A DNA stretch of 32,371 bases from Streptomyces sp. NWU339 (GCF_003143855.1 NZ_QFRK01000051.1:9859-42229), one strand, 5' to 3'; numbered from the stretch's first letter, positions 6,862 to 15,221 are shown. Translations and numbers: made by a program. The notes: generated by a model not told the origin, from the sequence alone.

Positions 6862-7356
6862 TCAGTGCTCCTTGGGAGTGGTGGCCGGCAGGGCGCGCAG
6901 GCGCAGGCGGGTACCGAGGACGGTGGAGGCGAGTCGGGGGGCGGCGTCACCGTGGGAGGGGCGCAGGGCGTCCTCCAGTGCTGCGATCCCTTCCGCGACC
7001 AGTGCGGCGACCTCCGGGTCGTGGGGTGCGCGTTCGGCGGCGGCGAGGAGGAGGAGTCCGGCGGCCGGACCGTTGTCGTACGAGGCAGTGGCGGTGGCCA
7101 GTGCCTGCGCGGGGTCGGTGAGGGTGGCGATGGCCGCGGTGGCCGGGTGGATCTCGTGGTCGAGGTGCCGGCGGAGCGCGGTCAGGTGCAGGCTCCGTTT
7201 CGAGCCGAAGACCTTGTAGAGGCTGCCCCGGTGGATGCCGGTGGCGGTGACCAGGTCGTCCACCGAGGTGCCCTCGAAGCCGTGGGTGGCGAAGAGGGCG
7301 GCTGCGGTGCTGACGGCCTGGTCGGTGTCGAAGGCGCGTGGTCGTCCCATGGCCAT
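6862..7356 (-). CDS. TetR-family repressor, autoregulated
   Basis: A 164-residue TetR regulator. The N-terminal DNA-binding domain runs from GRPRAFDTDQAV through TSVDDLVTATGIHRGSLYKVFGSKRSLH (residues about 4-56). The C-terminal part is short for the family (about 105 residues), consisting of Ala- and Leu-rich helices that would hold the ligand pocket and dimer face. Two start codons are possible, at 7356 (MAMGRP) and 7350 (MGRP). A perfect palindrome at 7384-7403 lies just upstream, pointing to autorepression. The next gene begins one base after the stop, so the operon is repressor plus PH-like protein. The inducer is unknown. Confidence 0.88.
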   Translation of the reverse strand: MAMGRPRAFDTDQAVSTAAALFATHGFEGTSVDDLVTATGIHRGSLYKVFGSKRSLHLTALRRHLDHEIHPATAAIATLTDPAQALATATASYDNGPAAGLLLLAAAERAPHDPEVAALVAEGIAALEDALRPSHGDAAPRLASTVLGTRLRLRALPATTPKEH

Positions 7357-7383
7357 GACGGTACGGGGTATGAGAACGATCGG

Positions 7384-7403
7384 TCAAGAACGAGCGTTCT
7401 TGA
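7384..7403. promoter_or_regulatory. Palindromic TetR operator
   Basis: TCAAGAACG (7384-7392), AG, CGTTCTTGA (7395-7403) is a perfect 9-bp inverted repeat with a 2-base centre. It lies 28 to 47 bases upstream of the TetR start codon, the usual place for an autoregulatory operator. No other gene start is close on the right side, so it most likely serves only the TetR operon. Confidence 0.75.
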
Positions 7404-7447
7404 ATTGGGTCGCACCGGGTCGCACCGGGCCGCAAGGCTGCGGGCGG

Positions 7448-7873
7448 TCAGGCCGGGTGGCCGTCCTCGGGGTCCGTCCGGAGGGTGAGGCGGTGGTGGG
7501 CCGCGCGGGCGTGGGCCAGGCGGGAGGCGGTCGTGCCGACGAGGGCGGCGGCGAGCAGGCAGCCGAGCCAGAACGTGTCCCTGGGGCCGGCCCAGGTGAG
7601 GGTGCCGGTGGGCGGTGTCGCGAAGCCGTTGAGGAACAGCCAGCACAGGACGGCCGTGCCGGGGGCCGCGGTGAACCGTGCGCACACGCCGAGGACGGCG
7701 GCGAGCAGGGACAGGGCCACCAGGAAGAGCCCGGGGCGGTGCGGGCCCACGACCGTGTGGAGGAGCGCCACCAGGGCCGGCGCGCCGCCGAAGGCGCCCG
7801 CCCATATCAGCGGAGTGGCGACGGGCCGGGGGACCGGCCGCGGGCCGGTGCCGACGGTGACCCACTCGATCAT
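7448..7873 (-). CDS. Small integral membrane protein
   Basis: A 141-residue hypothetical protein with about four hydrophobic segments (PLIWAGAFGGAPALVALLHTVV, GLFLVALSLLAAVLGVCARF, TAVLCWLFLNGFA, DTFWLGCLLAAALVGTTA) and a charged, cytoplasmic C-terminus. No family name is claimed. The ATG at 7873 has AAGG about eight bases upstream; a longer frame reaching 7999 adds residues without pattern and would overlap the antiporter. It follows the antiporter gene on the same strand after 112 bases and could be read with it. Small four-helix proteins of this kind are common in Streptomyces. Confidence 0.65.
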   Translation of the reverse strand: MIEWVTVGTGPRPVPRPVATPLIWAGAFGGAPALVALLHTVVGPHRPGLFLVALSLLAAVLGVCARFTAAPGTAVLCWLFLNGFATPPTGTLTWAGPRDTFWLGCLLAAALVGTTASRLAHARAAHHRLTLRTDPEDGHPA

Positions 7874-7985
7874 GCCGGTGCCTTGGTCGTCATGCTGCCG
7901 CTTCCCTGGAGTGCACCCCGGGTTCTCCGGGTTTCCCGGGCTGATCTTCGCACCACCGGCGTCGCGAACGGGCCGTCGTGTGTGG

Positions 7986-9203
7986 TCAGCCGCTCGCATG
8001 GGCCGGTTCCGTCTGGTCGACCGGTGCGGCGGTGCCCTGCCGCTCGTCCGGCCTGCGGCGCGTGAGACGGCCGGCCAGCGGTTCGGTCCAGCGGGCGGTG
8101 AGGGGGCCGAGGACGACCAGGATCAGGACGTACGCCGTGGCCAGCGGGCCGATCCGTGGTTCCGTGCCGACGGCGAGACCGGCGATGACGATCGAGAACT
8201 CGCCGCGCGCCACCAACGTGCCCCCGGCCCGCCAGCGGCCCTTGGCCGGGATGCCCGCCCGCCGGGCGGCGAACCAGCCGGTGGCGATCTTCGTCAGCAT
8301 GGTGACGACGGCCAGCGCGAGCGCCGGGAGCAGCACCGGCGGGATGTCCGCCGGGTCGGTGTGCAGCCCGAAGAAGACGAAGAACACCGCCGCGAACAGG
8401 TCCCGCAGCGGGGACAGCAGGCCGTGCGCGCCCTCGGCGACCTCCTCGGACAGCGCGATGCCGACCAGGAACGCGCCCACCGCCGCCGACACCTGGAGGT
8501 GCTGGGCGACGCCCGCGACCAGCAGGGTCAGCCCCAGCACCACCAGCAGCAGCATCTCGGCGTTGTCGGAGGAGACCGCGCGGCTGACGACGCGTCCGTG
8601 ACGCAGGGCGATGTAGAGGACGGCGCCGACCGTGCCCAGGGAGATCAGCAGTGTGACGCTGCCGCCCGCGAGACTCACACCGGCCAGCAGGGCGGTGAGG
8701 ATCGGCAGGTAGACGGCCATGGCGAGGTCCTCCAGGACCAGTACGCCGAGCACGACCGGTGTTTCGCGGTTGCCCAGGCGCCCGAGGTCGCCGAGCACTT
8801 TGGCGATGACCCCGGAGGAGGAGATCCAGGTGACGCCGGCGAGGGCGACGGCGGCGACCGGGCCCCAGCCCAGCAGCAGCGCGGCGACGGCGCCGGGGGC
8901 GGCGTTGAGGACGAAGTCGACCGCGCCCGACGGGTACTGGGTCTTGAGGGTGGTGACGAGGTCCGACGCGCTGTACTCCAGCCCGAGCATGAGCAGTAGC
9001 AGGATGACACCGATCTCGGCGCCGGTGGCGACGAACTCCTCGCTGGCCTGCAGCGGCAGGATCCCGCCATGGCCGAAGGCGAGGCCGGCGAGCAGATAGA
9101 GGGGTATGGGGGAGAAGCCCACCCGTCCGGCGAGGCGGCCCAGGATCCCGAGGGCGAGGATGATCGCTCCGAGTTCGATGAGCATGGCGGTGGTGTTGTG
9201 CAC
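7986..9203 (-). CDS. CPA2-family cation/proton antiporter (first copy)
   Basis: A 405-residue membrane transporter of the KefB/Na+-H+ exchanger type, exchanging Na+ or K+ for H+ across the cell membrane. About twelve hydrophobic segments are visible. Family motifs include LLLLMLGLEYSASDL, the core VTWISSSGVIAKVLGDL, TPVVLGVLVLEDLAMAVYLP (the conserved acidic ion-site helix), PLRDLFAAVFFVFFGL, and GTLVARGEFSIVIAGLA. There is no C-terminal TrkA-N/TrkA-C domain, so ligand control must come from elsewhere or be absent. The C-terminus is a short charged tail. A second homologue lies at 12359-13666. The start at 9203 gives a natural first helix. Confidence 0.92.
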   Translation of the reverse strand: MHNTTAMLIELGAIILALGILGRLAGRVGFSPIPLYLLAGLAFGHGGILPLQASEEFVATGAEIGVILLLLMLGLEYSASDLVTTLKTQYPSGAVDFVLNAAPGAVAALLLGWGPVAAVALAGVTWISSSGVIAKVLGDLGRLGNRETPVVLGVLVLEDLAMAVYLPILTALLAGVSLAGGSVTLLISLGTVGAVLYIALRHGRVVSRAVSSDNAEMLLLVVLGLTLLVAGVAQHLQVSAAVGAFLVGIALSEEVAEGAHGLLSPLRDLFAAVFFVFFGLHTDPADIPPVLLPALALAVVTMLTKIATGWFAARRAGIPAKGRWRAGGTLVARGEFSIVIAGLAVGTEPRIGPLATAYVLILVVLGPLTARWTEPLAGRLTRRRPDERQGTAAPVDQTEPAHASG

Positions 9204-9735
9204 GGGCGGCTGACCTCCGTGGATCGGTTCGGTGGCGGCGTCTGTGCCTGAGGGCTGGGGCTCGCTGGGCTGGAAGGCGGATCCCGGGAGTCGGGAGCCG
9301 GGCGTCGGGAGTCGGAAGCCGGGGAACCAGGTGCCGGGGTGAGGTGCTGCGGGGTCGACTGTCGGGTGCAGGGGGTGGAGTGGGAGCGTCCGGTGTGTCC
9401 CCTGCGGGCGGGTCGTCCCCTACGGGGGTGAGGAGCCGGTGCCGGGCCTCGAGCAGGGGGCGGAGAGGGCGTGGGACAGGCGCTAGGGCCGGAAGGCGGT
9501 GCCGCCGGTATCGGGAACGGCGTCACGGGCGGCGTTGTCGACACGCACGGGGATCACTCGACCCATGTCACGCCCCCGTTCTCGTCTTCTCGTCGTCGGC
9601 CCAACCGGACATCAGCACTCGACGCTCGACGGCCGACGCCGGGCAGCCAGTGCTCGGCGCTCGACGTTCAGCGGTCAACGCTCAACGGAGGAGCGGAACG
9701 CTGCTCAACGGAGCGTAAGCGCTTGGTAAAAATTT
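9204..9735. other. Intergenic with short degenerate repeats
   Basis: More than 500 bases upstream of the first antiporter contain no convincing gene. A low-complexity patch of GGGAGTCGGGAGCCGGGCGTC units lies near 9285-9323. Repeated GCTCGACG and GCTCAACG words appear between 9615 and 9715. These look like decayed simple repeats rather than protein sites; no fixed period is seen. The antiporter promoter must lie near the left end. Confidence 0.4.
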
Positions 9736-9762
9736 TAGCGCACCTCAAACTGGGGTGCGCTA
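9736..9762 (-). terminator. Terminator of the DUF3040 gene
   Basis: TAGCGCACCTC (9736-9746) and GGGGTGCGCTA (9752-9762) form an 11-bp stem with one T-G pair around AAACT. On the minus strand the stem is followed directly by AAAATTTTTACC. This is a classical rho-independent terminator, 68 bases beyond the DUF3040 stop codon. Confidence 0.8.
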
Positions 9763-9830
9763 TGAGGAAAGCCGCTCAACGTGACAAAGCGGCGGTCGTG
9801 AATCGTGTCTGAATACGGGTTCGAGCCGTA

Positions 9831-10121
9831 TCAGCGAGCCGAGTTCCGGTGCCGACTGCCCCTCCGGGGCGGGTAGGGGTCGAACAGCTGAACGCCGATT
9901 CCGCTGAGGACCAGACCGGTCGCGATGAGCAGCCCGTGGGGCATGACCAGACCGATGAACAGCAGGACCACGCCGATTCCCAGTACCCACCAAGCGCGGG
10001 TGTGCCGGTACTCGCGCGGCTTGGCCGGCCGACCGCTGGACAGGGAGCGCGCGAAGTGCGGGTCGTCCTGCTCGATTCGGGCCGCGAGATCGACGAGGCG
10101 CTTGTCGTCGGACTGGGGCAC
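9831..10121 (-). CDS. DUF3040 small membrane protein
   Basis: A 96-residue protein of the actinobacterial DUF3040 family. It has an acidic/basic cytoplasmic N-terminus (DKRLVDLAARIEQDDPHFARSL), an Arg-rich linker, two adjoining membrane segments (WWVLGIGVVLLFIGLV and GLLIATGLVLSGIGVQLF), and a basic tail (PPRRGSRHR). The pattern LxxLxxxLxxDDPxFA is the family signature. The function of the family is unknown. It is the only gene between two transporter/kinase units and has its own terminator, so it is monocistronic. Confidence 0.85.
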   Translation of the reverse strand: MPQSDDKRLVDLAARIEQDDPHFARSLSSGRPAKPREYRHTRAWWVLGIGVVLLFIGLVMPHGLLIATGLVLSGIGVQLFDPYPPRRGSRHRNSAR

Positions 10122-10181
10122 GTCTCCTCCTTCCCGAACGGTGGCAGCACGGGGAGACCTCCGACCGCCACCTGAAAAACA

Positions 10182-10218
10182 CCTCCGGGCGTCGGTTCCA
10201 TGACACCGACGCCGGGGG
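10182..10218 (-). terminator. Hairpin with T run in the DUF3040 leader
   Basis: GGCGTCGGT (10188-10196) pairs with ACCGACGCC (10205-10213), and CCTCC/GGGG extend it after one mismatch. On the minus strand the stem is followed by GTGTTTTTC. Since the DUF3040 start codon lies 61 bases further on, it looks like a leader terminator (attenuator), or the stop of an unseen short minus-strand transcript. Confidence 0.5.
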
Positions 10219-10619
10219 CGGAAAAGTGAGCCGTCGGCCCGCGAACCGGGGCCGACACAGGGGAGCTTGCCCGGGTGCCGAGGTCATCACCCGCCCGGTG
10301 CGAGTGGCTCGGCGGGGCCGGGCCCGCGTCCACTTCAAGGATCACCCGCCGGGTGCCTCGAGACCATCGGGTCCGGCCCTCATCTTCGTGGGGGTCGACG
10401 ATGTACGTGGGGCGCCCGGACACCCAGGGGCCCGTGAAAAAATGGGGGCTGGCACGGATGGCGCACAGTCGGAACAGCGCTCACGCTGGGTCGTGGCGGC
10501 CCGCGTGCCCGCGCCCCCGGAACCGATGGGCCGCCGGGACGCTCCCGCCGCACCGGGAGCCTACGACAGACAGTACGGCAGACGGCGCACGGTGAGCAGG
10601 GGTGAGGAGGTGGTACTGA
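10214..10619. other. Divergent intergenic region before the kinase gene
   Basis: About 400 bases between the DUF3040 leader hairpin and the kinase start. No gene is supported; a frame running from 10226 into the kinase gene is a shadow with Arg/Pro-rich content. Promoters for both directions should lie here. The kinase has GGAGG about eight bases before its GTG start. Confidence 0.4.
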
Positions 10620-11621
10620 GTGCCACTGTTCTGGCGGATCTTTCTGCTGAACGCCGTCGTGCTGATCACGGCCACCGCCCTGCTGCTCGGACCGGTCACC
10701 GTCTCCACCCCGGTCCTGCTCACCGAGGCCGCCGTACTCACCGTGGGGCTGGCCGCCATGCTCTTCGCCAACGCGCTGCTGGTGCGCGTCGGCCTCGCCC
10801 CGTTGCAGCGCGTCACCCGCGCCATGTCCACCACCGACCTGCTCCGCCCGGGGCAGCGCCCCGAGGTCGCCGGGCGCGGGGAGATCGCCGAGCTGATCAG
10901 CACGTACAACACGATGCTCGACCGGCTGGAGGACGAACGCGCCACGAGCAGCGCACGCGCCCTCTCCGCGCAGGAGGACGAACGCCGCCGCATCGCCCAG
11001 GAACTGCACGACGAGGTCGGCCAGAGCCTCACCGCCGTCCTGCTCCAGCTCAAGCGGGTCGCCGACCACGCCCCGGTGGAGCTGCGCGAGGAGCTGAGCC
11101 TGGTGCAGGAGACCACTCGGAGCAGCCTGGACGAGATCCGGCGCATCGCCCGCCGGCTGCGCCCCGGTGTCCTGGACGAACTCGGGCTTGCCAGCGCCCT
11201 CAAGGCCCTCACCACCGAGTTCGGCGGCTCCACCGGCCTGATGGTCCAGCACCGTCTCGACCCCGACCTGCCCGACCTGGGGCCGGAGGCCGAACTGGTC
11301 CTCTACCGGGTGGCCCAGGAAGGGCTCACCAACATCGCCCGGCACGCGCAGGCCCGCCGCGCGGAGGTCTCCCTGCGCCGCACCCCCGCCGGAGTCGATC
11401 TCCAGGTCCGGGACGACGGCCACGGCATCGGTGCCGCGTCCGAGGGCGCCGGTATCCGGGGGATGCGTGAACGGGCCCTGCTCGTCGGCGCCGACCTCGA
11501 TGTGGGTCCCGCTCCCGGCGGCGGGACCCGGGTGCGCCTCGCCGTACCCGTCCCCGTACGGGGCCCCGCGCCCGTGCGGGCCATGCCGCCCGTGACCGCC
11601 GCTCCCGACCGGAAACGCTGA
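10620..11621 (+). CDS. NarL-family sensor histidine kinase
   Basis: A 333-residue membrane-bound kinase of the HisKA_3 class. Two N-terminal membrane segments (FLLNAVVLITATALLL, and PVLLTEAAVLTVGLAAMLFANALLV) enclose almost no external loop, so it probably senses a membrane or intramembrane cue. A HAMP-like stretch (RVTRAMSTTDLLRPGQ...IAELISTYNTMLDRL) leads to the H-box EDERRRIAQELHDEVGQ, with the phosphorylated His at 130. The ATPase domain carries the N-box (EGLTNIARHAQA), DDGHGIG and GIRGMRERA. GTG start with GGAGG at eight bases. The response regulator starts two bases after the stop, giving a clear two-gene operon. The signal is unknown. Confidence 0.93.
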   Translation: MPLFWRIFLLNAVVLITATALLLGPVTVSTPVLLTEAAVLTVGLAAMLFANALLVRVGLAPLQRVTRAMSTTDLLRPGQRPEVAGRGEIAELISTYNTMLDRLEDERATSSARALSAQEDERRRIAQELHDEVGQSLTAVLLQLKRVADHAPVELREELSLVQETTRSSLDEIRRIARRLRPGVLDELGLASALKALTTEFGGSTGLMVQHRLDPDLPDLGPEAELVLYRVAQEGLTNIARHAQARRAEVSLRRTPAGVDLQVRDDGHGIGAASEGAGIRGMRERALLVGADLDVGPAPGGGTRVRLAVPVPVRGPAPVRAMPPVTAAPDRKR

Positions 11622-11623
11622 CC

Positions 11624-12322
11624 ATGACCGACCCGGCCCCCGCCAGCACTCCCACCGGCCCCGCCGCGGGCCCGTCCCCCACCCGGATCCTCCTCGCCGA
11701 CGACCACGCGCTGGTCCGCCGAGGCGTACGCCTCATCCTCGACGGCGAACCGGACCTGACCGTCGTCGCCGAGGCCGACAACGGGGCCGAAGCCATCGAG
11801 CAGGCCCGCGCCCACGAACCCGACCTGGCCATCCTCGACATCGCCATGCCCCGCCTGACCGGCCTCCAGGCGGCCCGCGAGCTCTCCCGCACCCTCCCGC
11901 AGACGCGGATCCTCATCCTGACCATGTACGACAACGAGCAGTTCTTCTTCGAGGCGCTCGGCGCCGGCGCCTCCGGGTACGTCCTCAAGTCCGTCGCCGA
12001 CCGCGACCTGGTGGAGGCCTGCCGGGCCACCATGCGCGGCGAGCCGTTCCTCTACCCGGGTGCCGTCAACGCCCTCATCCGCAACTACCTCGAACTCGCC
12101 CGGGACGGCCGGAACCTGCCCGCCAAGGCCATCACGGACCGGGAGGAGGAGATCCTCAAACTGGTCGCCGAGGGGCACACCTCGCAGCAGATCGCCGACC
12201 TCCTCGTCATCAGTCCCAAGACCGTGGAGCGCCACCGCGCCAACCTGCTGGCCAAACTCGACCTGAAGGACCGGCTGGAACTCACCCGGTACGCCATCCG
12301 CGTCGGCCTGATCGAGCCCTGA
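11624..12322 (+). CDS. NarL/LuxR-type response regulator
   Basis: A 232-residue DNA-binding response regulator and partner of the kinase just upstream. The receiver domain (residues 20-140) has the acidic pair D26 D27, phospho-acceptor D72 (AILDIAMP), T100 and K122 (GYVLKS). The LuxR-type helix-turn-helix lies at about 168-230 (ITDREEEILKLVAEG, QQIADLLVISPKTVERH, NLLAKLDLKDRLELTRYAI). All key residues are present. It ends 36 bases before the oppositely oriented second antiporter gene. Both antiporters are neighbours and possible targets, but this is only a positional guess. Confidence 0.93.
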   Translation: MTDPAPASTPTGPAAGPSPTRILLADDHALVRRGVRLILDGEPDLTVVAEADNGAEAIEQARAHEPDLAILDIAMPRLTGLQAARELSRTLPQTRILILTMYDNEQFFFEALGAGASGYVLKSVADRDLVEACRATMRGEPFLYPGAVNALIRNYLELARDGRNLPAKAITDREEEILKLVAEGHTSQQIADLLVISPKTVERHRANLLAKLDLKDRLELTRYAIRVGLIEP

Positions 12323-12358
12323 CCGCCACCGGCGTCGACGCGGGCGCCCGGACCGGCC

Positions 12359-13666
12359 CTACCGCTCGGCCTCGGCGGGCAGGGGCTCCGCCTCCCGGCC
12401 GTGCCCGGCGTCCAGGTCGGGTGCGGGTCCGTCGTCCGGGGCGTCGGGTGCGGGGCCGTGACCCGGGGCGTCGGGCGGGGGCCCGTGGGCGGACCGCCGC
12501 GCCTGTACGGCGCGCAGGGCGCGCGCGAGCAGGCCGGCCCGTCCGGCGAGCACCGGGCCGAGGACGGCGAGGACGAGCACGTATCCGGCGATGAACGCGG
12601 TGAGCCGGCCGTCCAGCCCCGCGCCGGTGGCCATGGCGGCCAGGATCAGCGCGAACTCACCACGGGCGACGAGCGTGGTCGCGATGTCGGCGGCGATGTC
12701 GACGCCGTAGCGGTACAGGCGGGCGACCAGCAGGCCCGCGGCCAGGTTCATGGTGAGGGTCAGCGCCACGGCGACGGACACCGGACCGGCGACGGAGGCG
12801 ATGTCGCCGGGGTCGATGGCCAGCCCGAAGGCGAAGAAGAAGATCGCGGCGAAGGCGTCGCGCAGCGGATGCACCAGGGTGCGGATCCGGGGCGCGGAGG
12901 GGGTGCCGGCCACGATCAGACCGACCATGAACGCGCCGATGGCGTCGACGACCCCGAGCACCTCGGAGACGCCCGCGACCAGGATCGCGGTGCCGAGGAA
13001 GGTGACGACCAGCAACTCGTTGTCGCGCACGGCCAGCAGCCGGCCGAACAGCCGGCCGCCGAAGCGGGCGGCGACGGCGAGCACCATCAGGAAGCCGAAC
13101 GCCTTGGCCGCCTGGAGCGCCATGTCCGTGAGGCCCTGGGCGTCGCTGAGGACGGGCTGCAGAGCGGCGAGATAGAGGGCGAGGAAGATGTCCTCGACGA
13201 CGGTGACGCCGAGGATGAGACGGGTCTCGGGCCGGCCGATGTGGCCCAGCTCGATGAGGATCTTCGTGACGATCGCCGAGGAGGAGATGCCCAGCACCCC
13301 GGCGAGCAGCAGGGCCTCCCGTGCCCCCCAGCCGAGGGCGAACCCGAAGCCCAGCCCCGCGCCGACGTTGAGCAGCAGGTAGATGCCACCGGCGGTGAGC
13401 AGCCGTCTGCCGCCCCGTCTCAGATCGTCGAGGTGGAACTCCAGGCCCAGGTAGAAGAGCAGCAGGACGAGACCGAGAGCCGAGAGCATCCCGAAGTCGT
13501 GCGCGTCCTCGACCAAAACCGGGCCCGGGGTGTGCGGGCCGAGCAGAATGCCGGCCAGCATGAACAGGGGGATGGTCGGCAGCCCGATCCGGCTGCCGAG
13601 GCGGGCGAGGAAAGCGGCGGCGAGGAAGGCGCCACCCATGGCGAGCAGTGTGTCGGCATGTCCCAC
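12359..13666 (-). CDS. CPA2-family cation/proton antiporter (second copy)
   Basis: A 435-residue monovalent cation/proton exchanger related to the product of 7986-9203. Shared motifs are LLLFYLGLEFHLDDLR, the core VLGISSSAIVTKILIELG, RLILGVTVVEDIFLALYL (acidic ion-site helix), HPLRDAFAAIFFFAFGL, and TTLVARGEFALILAAMA. The GTG at 13666 has GGTGG upstream. Beyond the last membrane helix it has a tail of about 45 residues with repeated GP.PDAP units (HGPPPDAP, HGPAPDAP, DGPAPD), which is disordered and unlike the first copy. No TrkA regulatory domain is attached. It converges on the response regulator gene with 36 bases between the stops. Confidence 0.92.
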   Translation of the reverse strand: MGHADTLLAMGGAFLAAAFLARLGSRIGLPTIPLFMLAGILLGPHTPGPVLVEDAHDFGMLSALGLVLLLFYLGLEFHLDDLRRGGRRLLTAGGIYLLLNVGAGLGFGFALGWGAREALLLAGVLGISSSAIVTKILIELGHIGRPETRLILGVTVVEDIFLALYLAALQPVLSDAQGLTDMALQAAKAFGFLMVLAVAARFGGRLFGRLLAVRDNELLVVTFLGTAILVAGVSEVLGVVDAIGAFMVGLIVAGTPSAPRIRTLVHPLRDAFAAIFFFAFGLAIDPGDIASVAGPVSVAVALTLTMNLAAGLLVARLYRYGVDIAADIATTLVARGEFALILAAMATGAGLDGRLTAFIAGYVLVLAVLGPVLAGRAGLLARALRAVQARRSAHGPPPDAPGHGPAPDAPDDGPAPDLDAGHGREAEPLPAEAER

Positions 13667-14013
13667 GGGTCACCACCTTCCACAGCATGGGAACGGAGCG
13701 TGATCTCATCGACTGAGCCGAGTGGGGACCGCTCCTTCGCGTTGATGGGGGTTCTTCGCCATACGGGGCTGCGGCCGGTGCGTCACGGGACAGGGGTCCG
13801 GGGGGTTCGTCGTGTCTGTCCCATCTTTCGACGTTGCTTCCACGCTCGCATCCGCCCCCGCGCGATGACCATCCGTAGTGCCACCCAAACGGGATGGGGG
13901 ACGACCCTCATAGGGGCCCACCCCGTCCCGCGATCCGGTTGTCAGACTTGAATCAGTTCAGCGGTCCGCAGTTCCCGCGGTTCCCGCAGCCCCGTCCTCC
14001 CAGGAGCGCGTAG
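13667..14013. other. Divergent promoter region, antiporter 2 and RibD-like gene
   Basis: 347 bases with no gene. Candidate signals are TTGTCA near 13938 for the rightward gene and the GTGG-rich leader of the antiporter on the other strand, but neither matches a strong promoter. CAGGAG before the ATG at 14014 is the ribosome site of the rightward gene. Confidence 0.4.
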
Positions 14014-15147
14014 ATGCCCCACCCGTACGTCTTGTTGTCCGCCGCCGTCTCCCTGGACGGCTACCTCGACGACACCGGCCCCGAGCGGCTGCTGCTGTCC
14101 GGCCCGGCCGACTTCGACCGGGTCGACGAGGTACGGGCGTCGGTCGACGCGATCCTGATCGGCGCCGGCACGATCCGCGCCGACAACCCCCGCCTGCTGG
14201 TCAACTCGCCCGAGCGGCGGGCCGCCCGGGTCGCCGAGGGCCGGCCCGAGTACCCGCTGAAGGTCACCGTCAGCGGCTCCGGCGACCTGGACCCGGCGGC
14301 GCGGTTCTGGCACACCGGCGGCGAGAAGGTCCTCTACACGACCGACGAGGGTGCCGAGCGCGCCCGCGCGCACGGCCTCGCCACCGACGTCGTACCGCTC
14401 GGCGCCGCACTCGACTGGCGGCGGCTCCTCACGCACCTGTACGACGTGTACGGCGTCCGGCGGCTCATGGTGGAGGGCGGCGGCCTGATCCACACCCAGC
14501 TCCTCACCCAGGGCCTCGCCGACGAGCTCCAGTTGGTCCTCGCCCCGCTCTTCGTCGGCGACCCGGAGGCCGCCCGCCTCTTCGGCCCCGGTGCCTACCA
14601 GGGCGGACGGCTGCGGCTGCTGGAGACCCGCCCGGTCGGCGACGTCGTCCTCATGCGCTACGAGCCCACCGCCCCCGGCACCGGCCCGCTCCCCGTCGCC
14701 GCCGACCACCACTGGCTGGCCCTCGCCTGCGAACTGGCGGCTCAGTGCCCGCCGTCGGAGACGGCCTTCAGCGTGGGCGCGGTGGTGGTCGCGGCCGACG
14801 GCACCGAGCTGGCCCGCGGCCACTCCCGGGAGGGCGGCGACCCGGTGGTGCACGCCGAGGAGGCCGCCCTCGCCAAGGCCGACCCCACGGATCCGCGGCT
14901 CGCGACCGCCACCGTGTACTCCAGCCTGGAACCCTGCGCGCGCCGCGCCTCGCGTCCGGCGCCCTGTGCGCGGCTGATCCTGGACGCGGGGGTACGGCGG
15001 GTGGTCACCGCCTGGCGGGAGCCGGACACCTTCGTGGCGGACGCCGACGGCAGCGGAGTGCTGACCGCCGGGGGCGCCCGGGTCGTCGTGCTGCCCGAGC
15101 ACGAGGAGGCCGCCACGGCGCCGAACGGCCATCTGATCGGCCGGTGA
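14014..15147 (+). CDS. RibD-like bifunctional protein with reversed domain order
   Basis: This is a 377-residue protein. Residues 1-225 form a RibD_C/dihydrofolate-reductase-like reductase (SAAVSLDGYLDD, VDAILIGAGTIRADNPRLLV, RRLMVEGGGLIHTQLL). Residues about 235-365 form a cytidine-deaminase-like zinc domain, with the His-Ala-Glu motif at 280-282 (VHAEEAALAKA) and cysteines 308 and 318 (PCARRASRPAPC). In ordinary RibD the deaminase comes first and the cysteines are eight residues apart; here the order is swapped and they are nine apart. It probably acts in riboflavin or a related pteridine/deazaflavin-type route; the exact substrate is not shown. The ATG at 14014 has CAGGAG seven bases upstream. 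Confidence 0.85.
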   Translation: MPHPYVLLSAAVSLDGYLDDTGPERLLLSGPADFDRVDEVRASVDAILIGAGTIRADNPRLLVNSPERRAARVAEGRPEYPLKVTVSGSGDLDPAARFWHTGGEKVLYTTDEGAERARAHGLATDVVPLGAALDWRRLLTHLYDVYGVRRLMVEGGGLIHTQLLTQGLADELQLVLAPLFVGDPEAARLFGPGAYQGGRLRLLETRPVGDVVLMRYEPTAPGTGPLPVAADHHWLALACELAAQCPPSETAFSVGAVVVAADGTELARGHSREGGDPVVHAEEAALAKADPTDPRLATATVYSSLEPCARRASRPAPCARLILDAGVRRVVTAWREPDTFVADADGSGVLTAGGARVVVLPEHEEAATAPNGHLIGR

Positions 15148-15221
15148 CGCGACGGCGACGACGGCGACGACAAGGAGTGTGCGGAGTGCCCCCCGCATGC
15201 CGTATGCTGGTGACACAACGA

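Noticed and set aside
7485..8999. Frame of 504 residues on the plus strand over the first antiporter
   Set aside because: Gln/Asp/Arg-rich shadow of the GC-biased third codon position; the antiporter reading has membrane helices and motifs.
9285..9715. CRISPR array
   Set aside because: The repeated words are short, irregular and without constant spacing; no cas gene is present.
10226..11470. Frame of 414 residues overlapping the kinase
   Set aside because: Arg/Pro-rich composition without domains; the kinase frame has H-box and ATPase motifs.
12401..13951. Frame of 516 residues opposite the second antiporter
   Set aside because: Shadow of the antiporter gene; hydrophilic low-complexity content.
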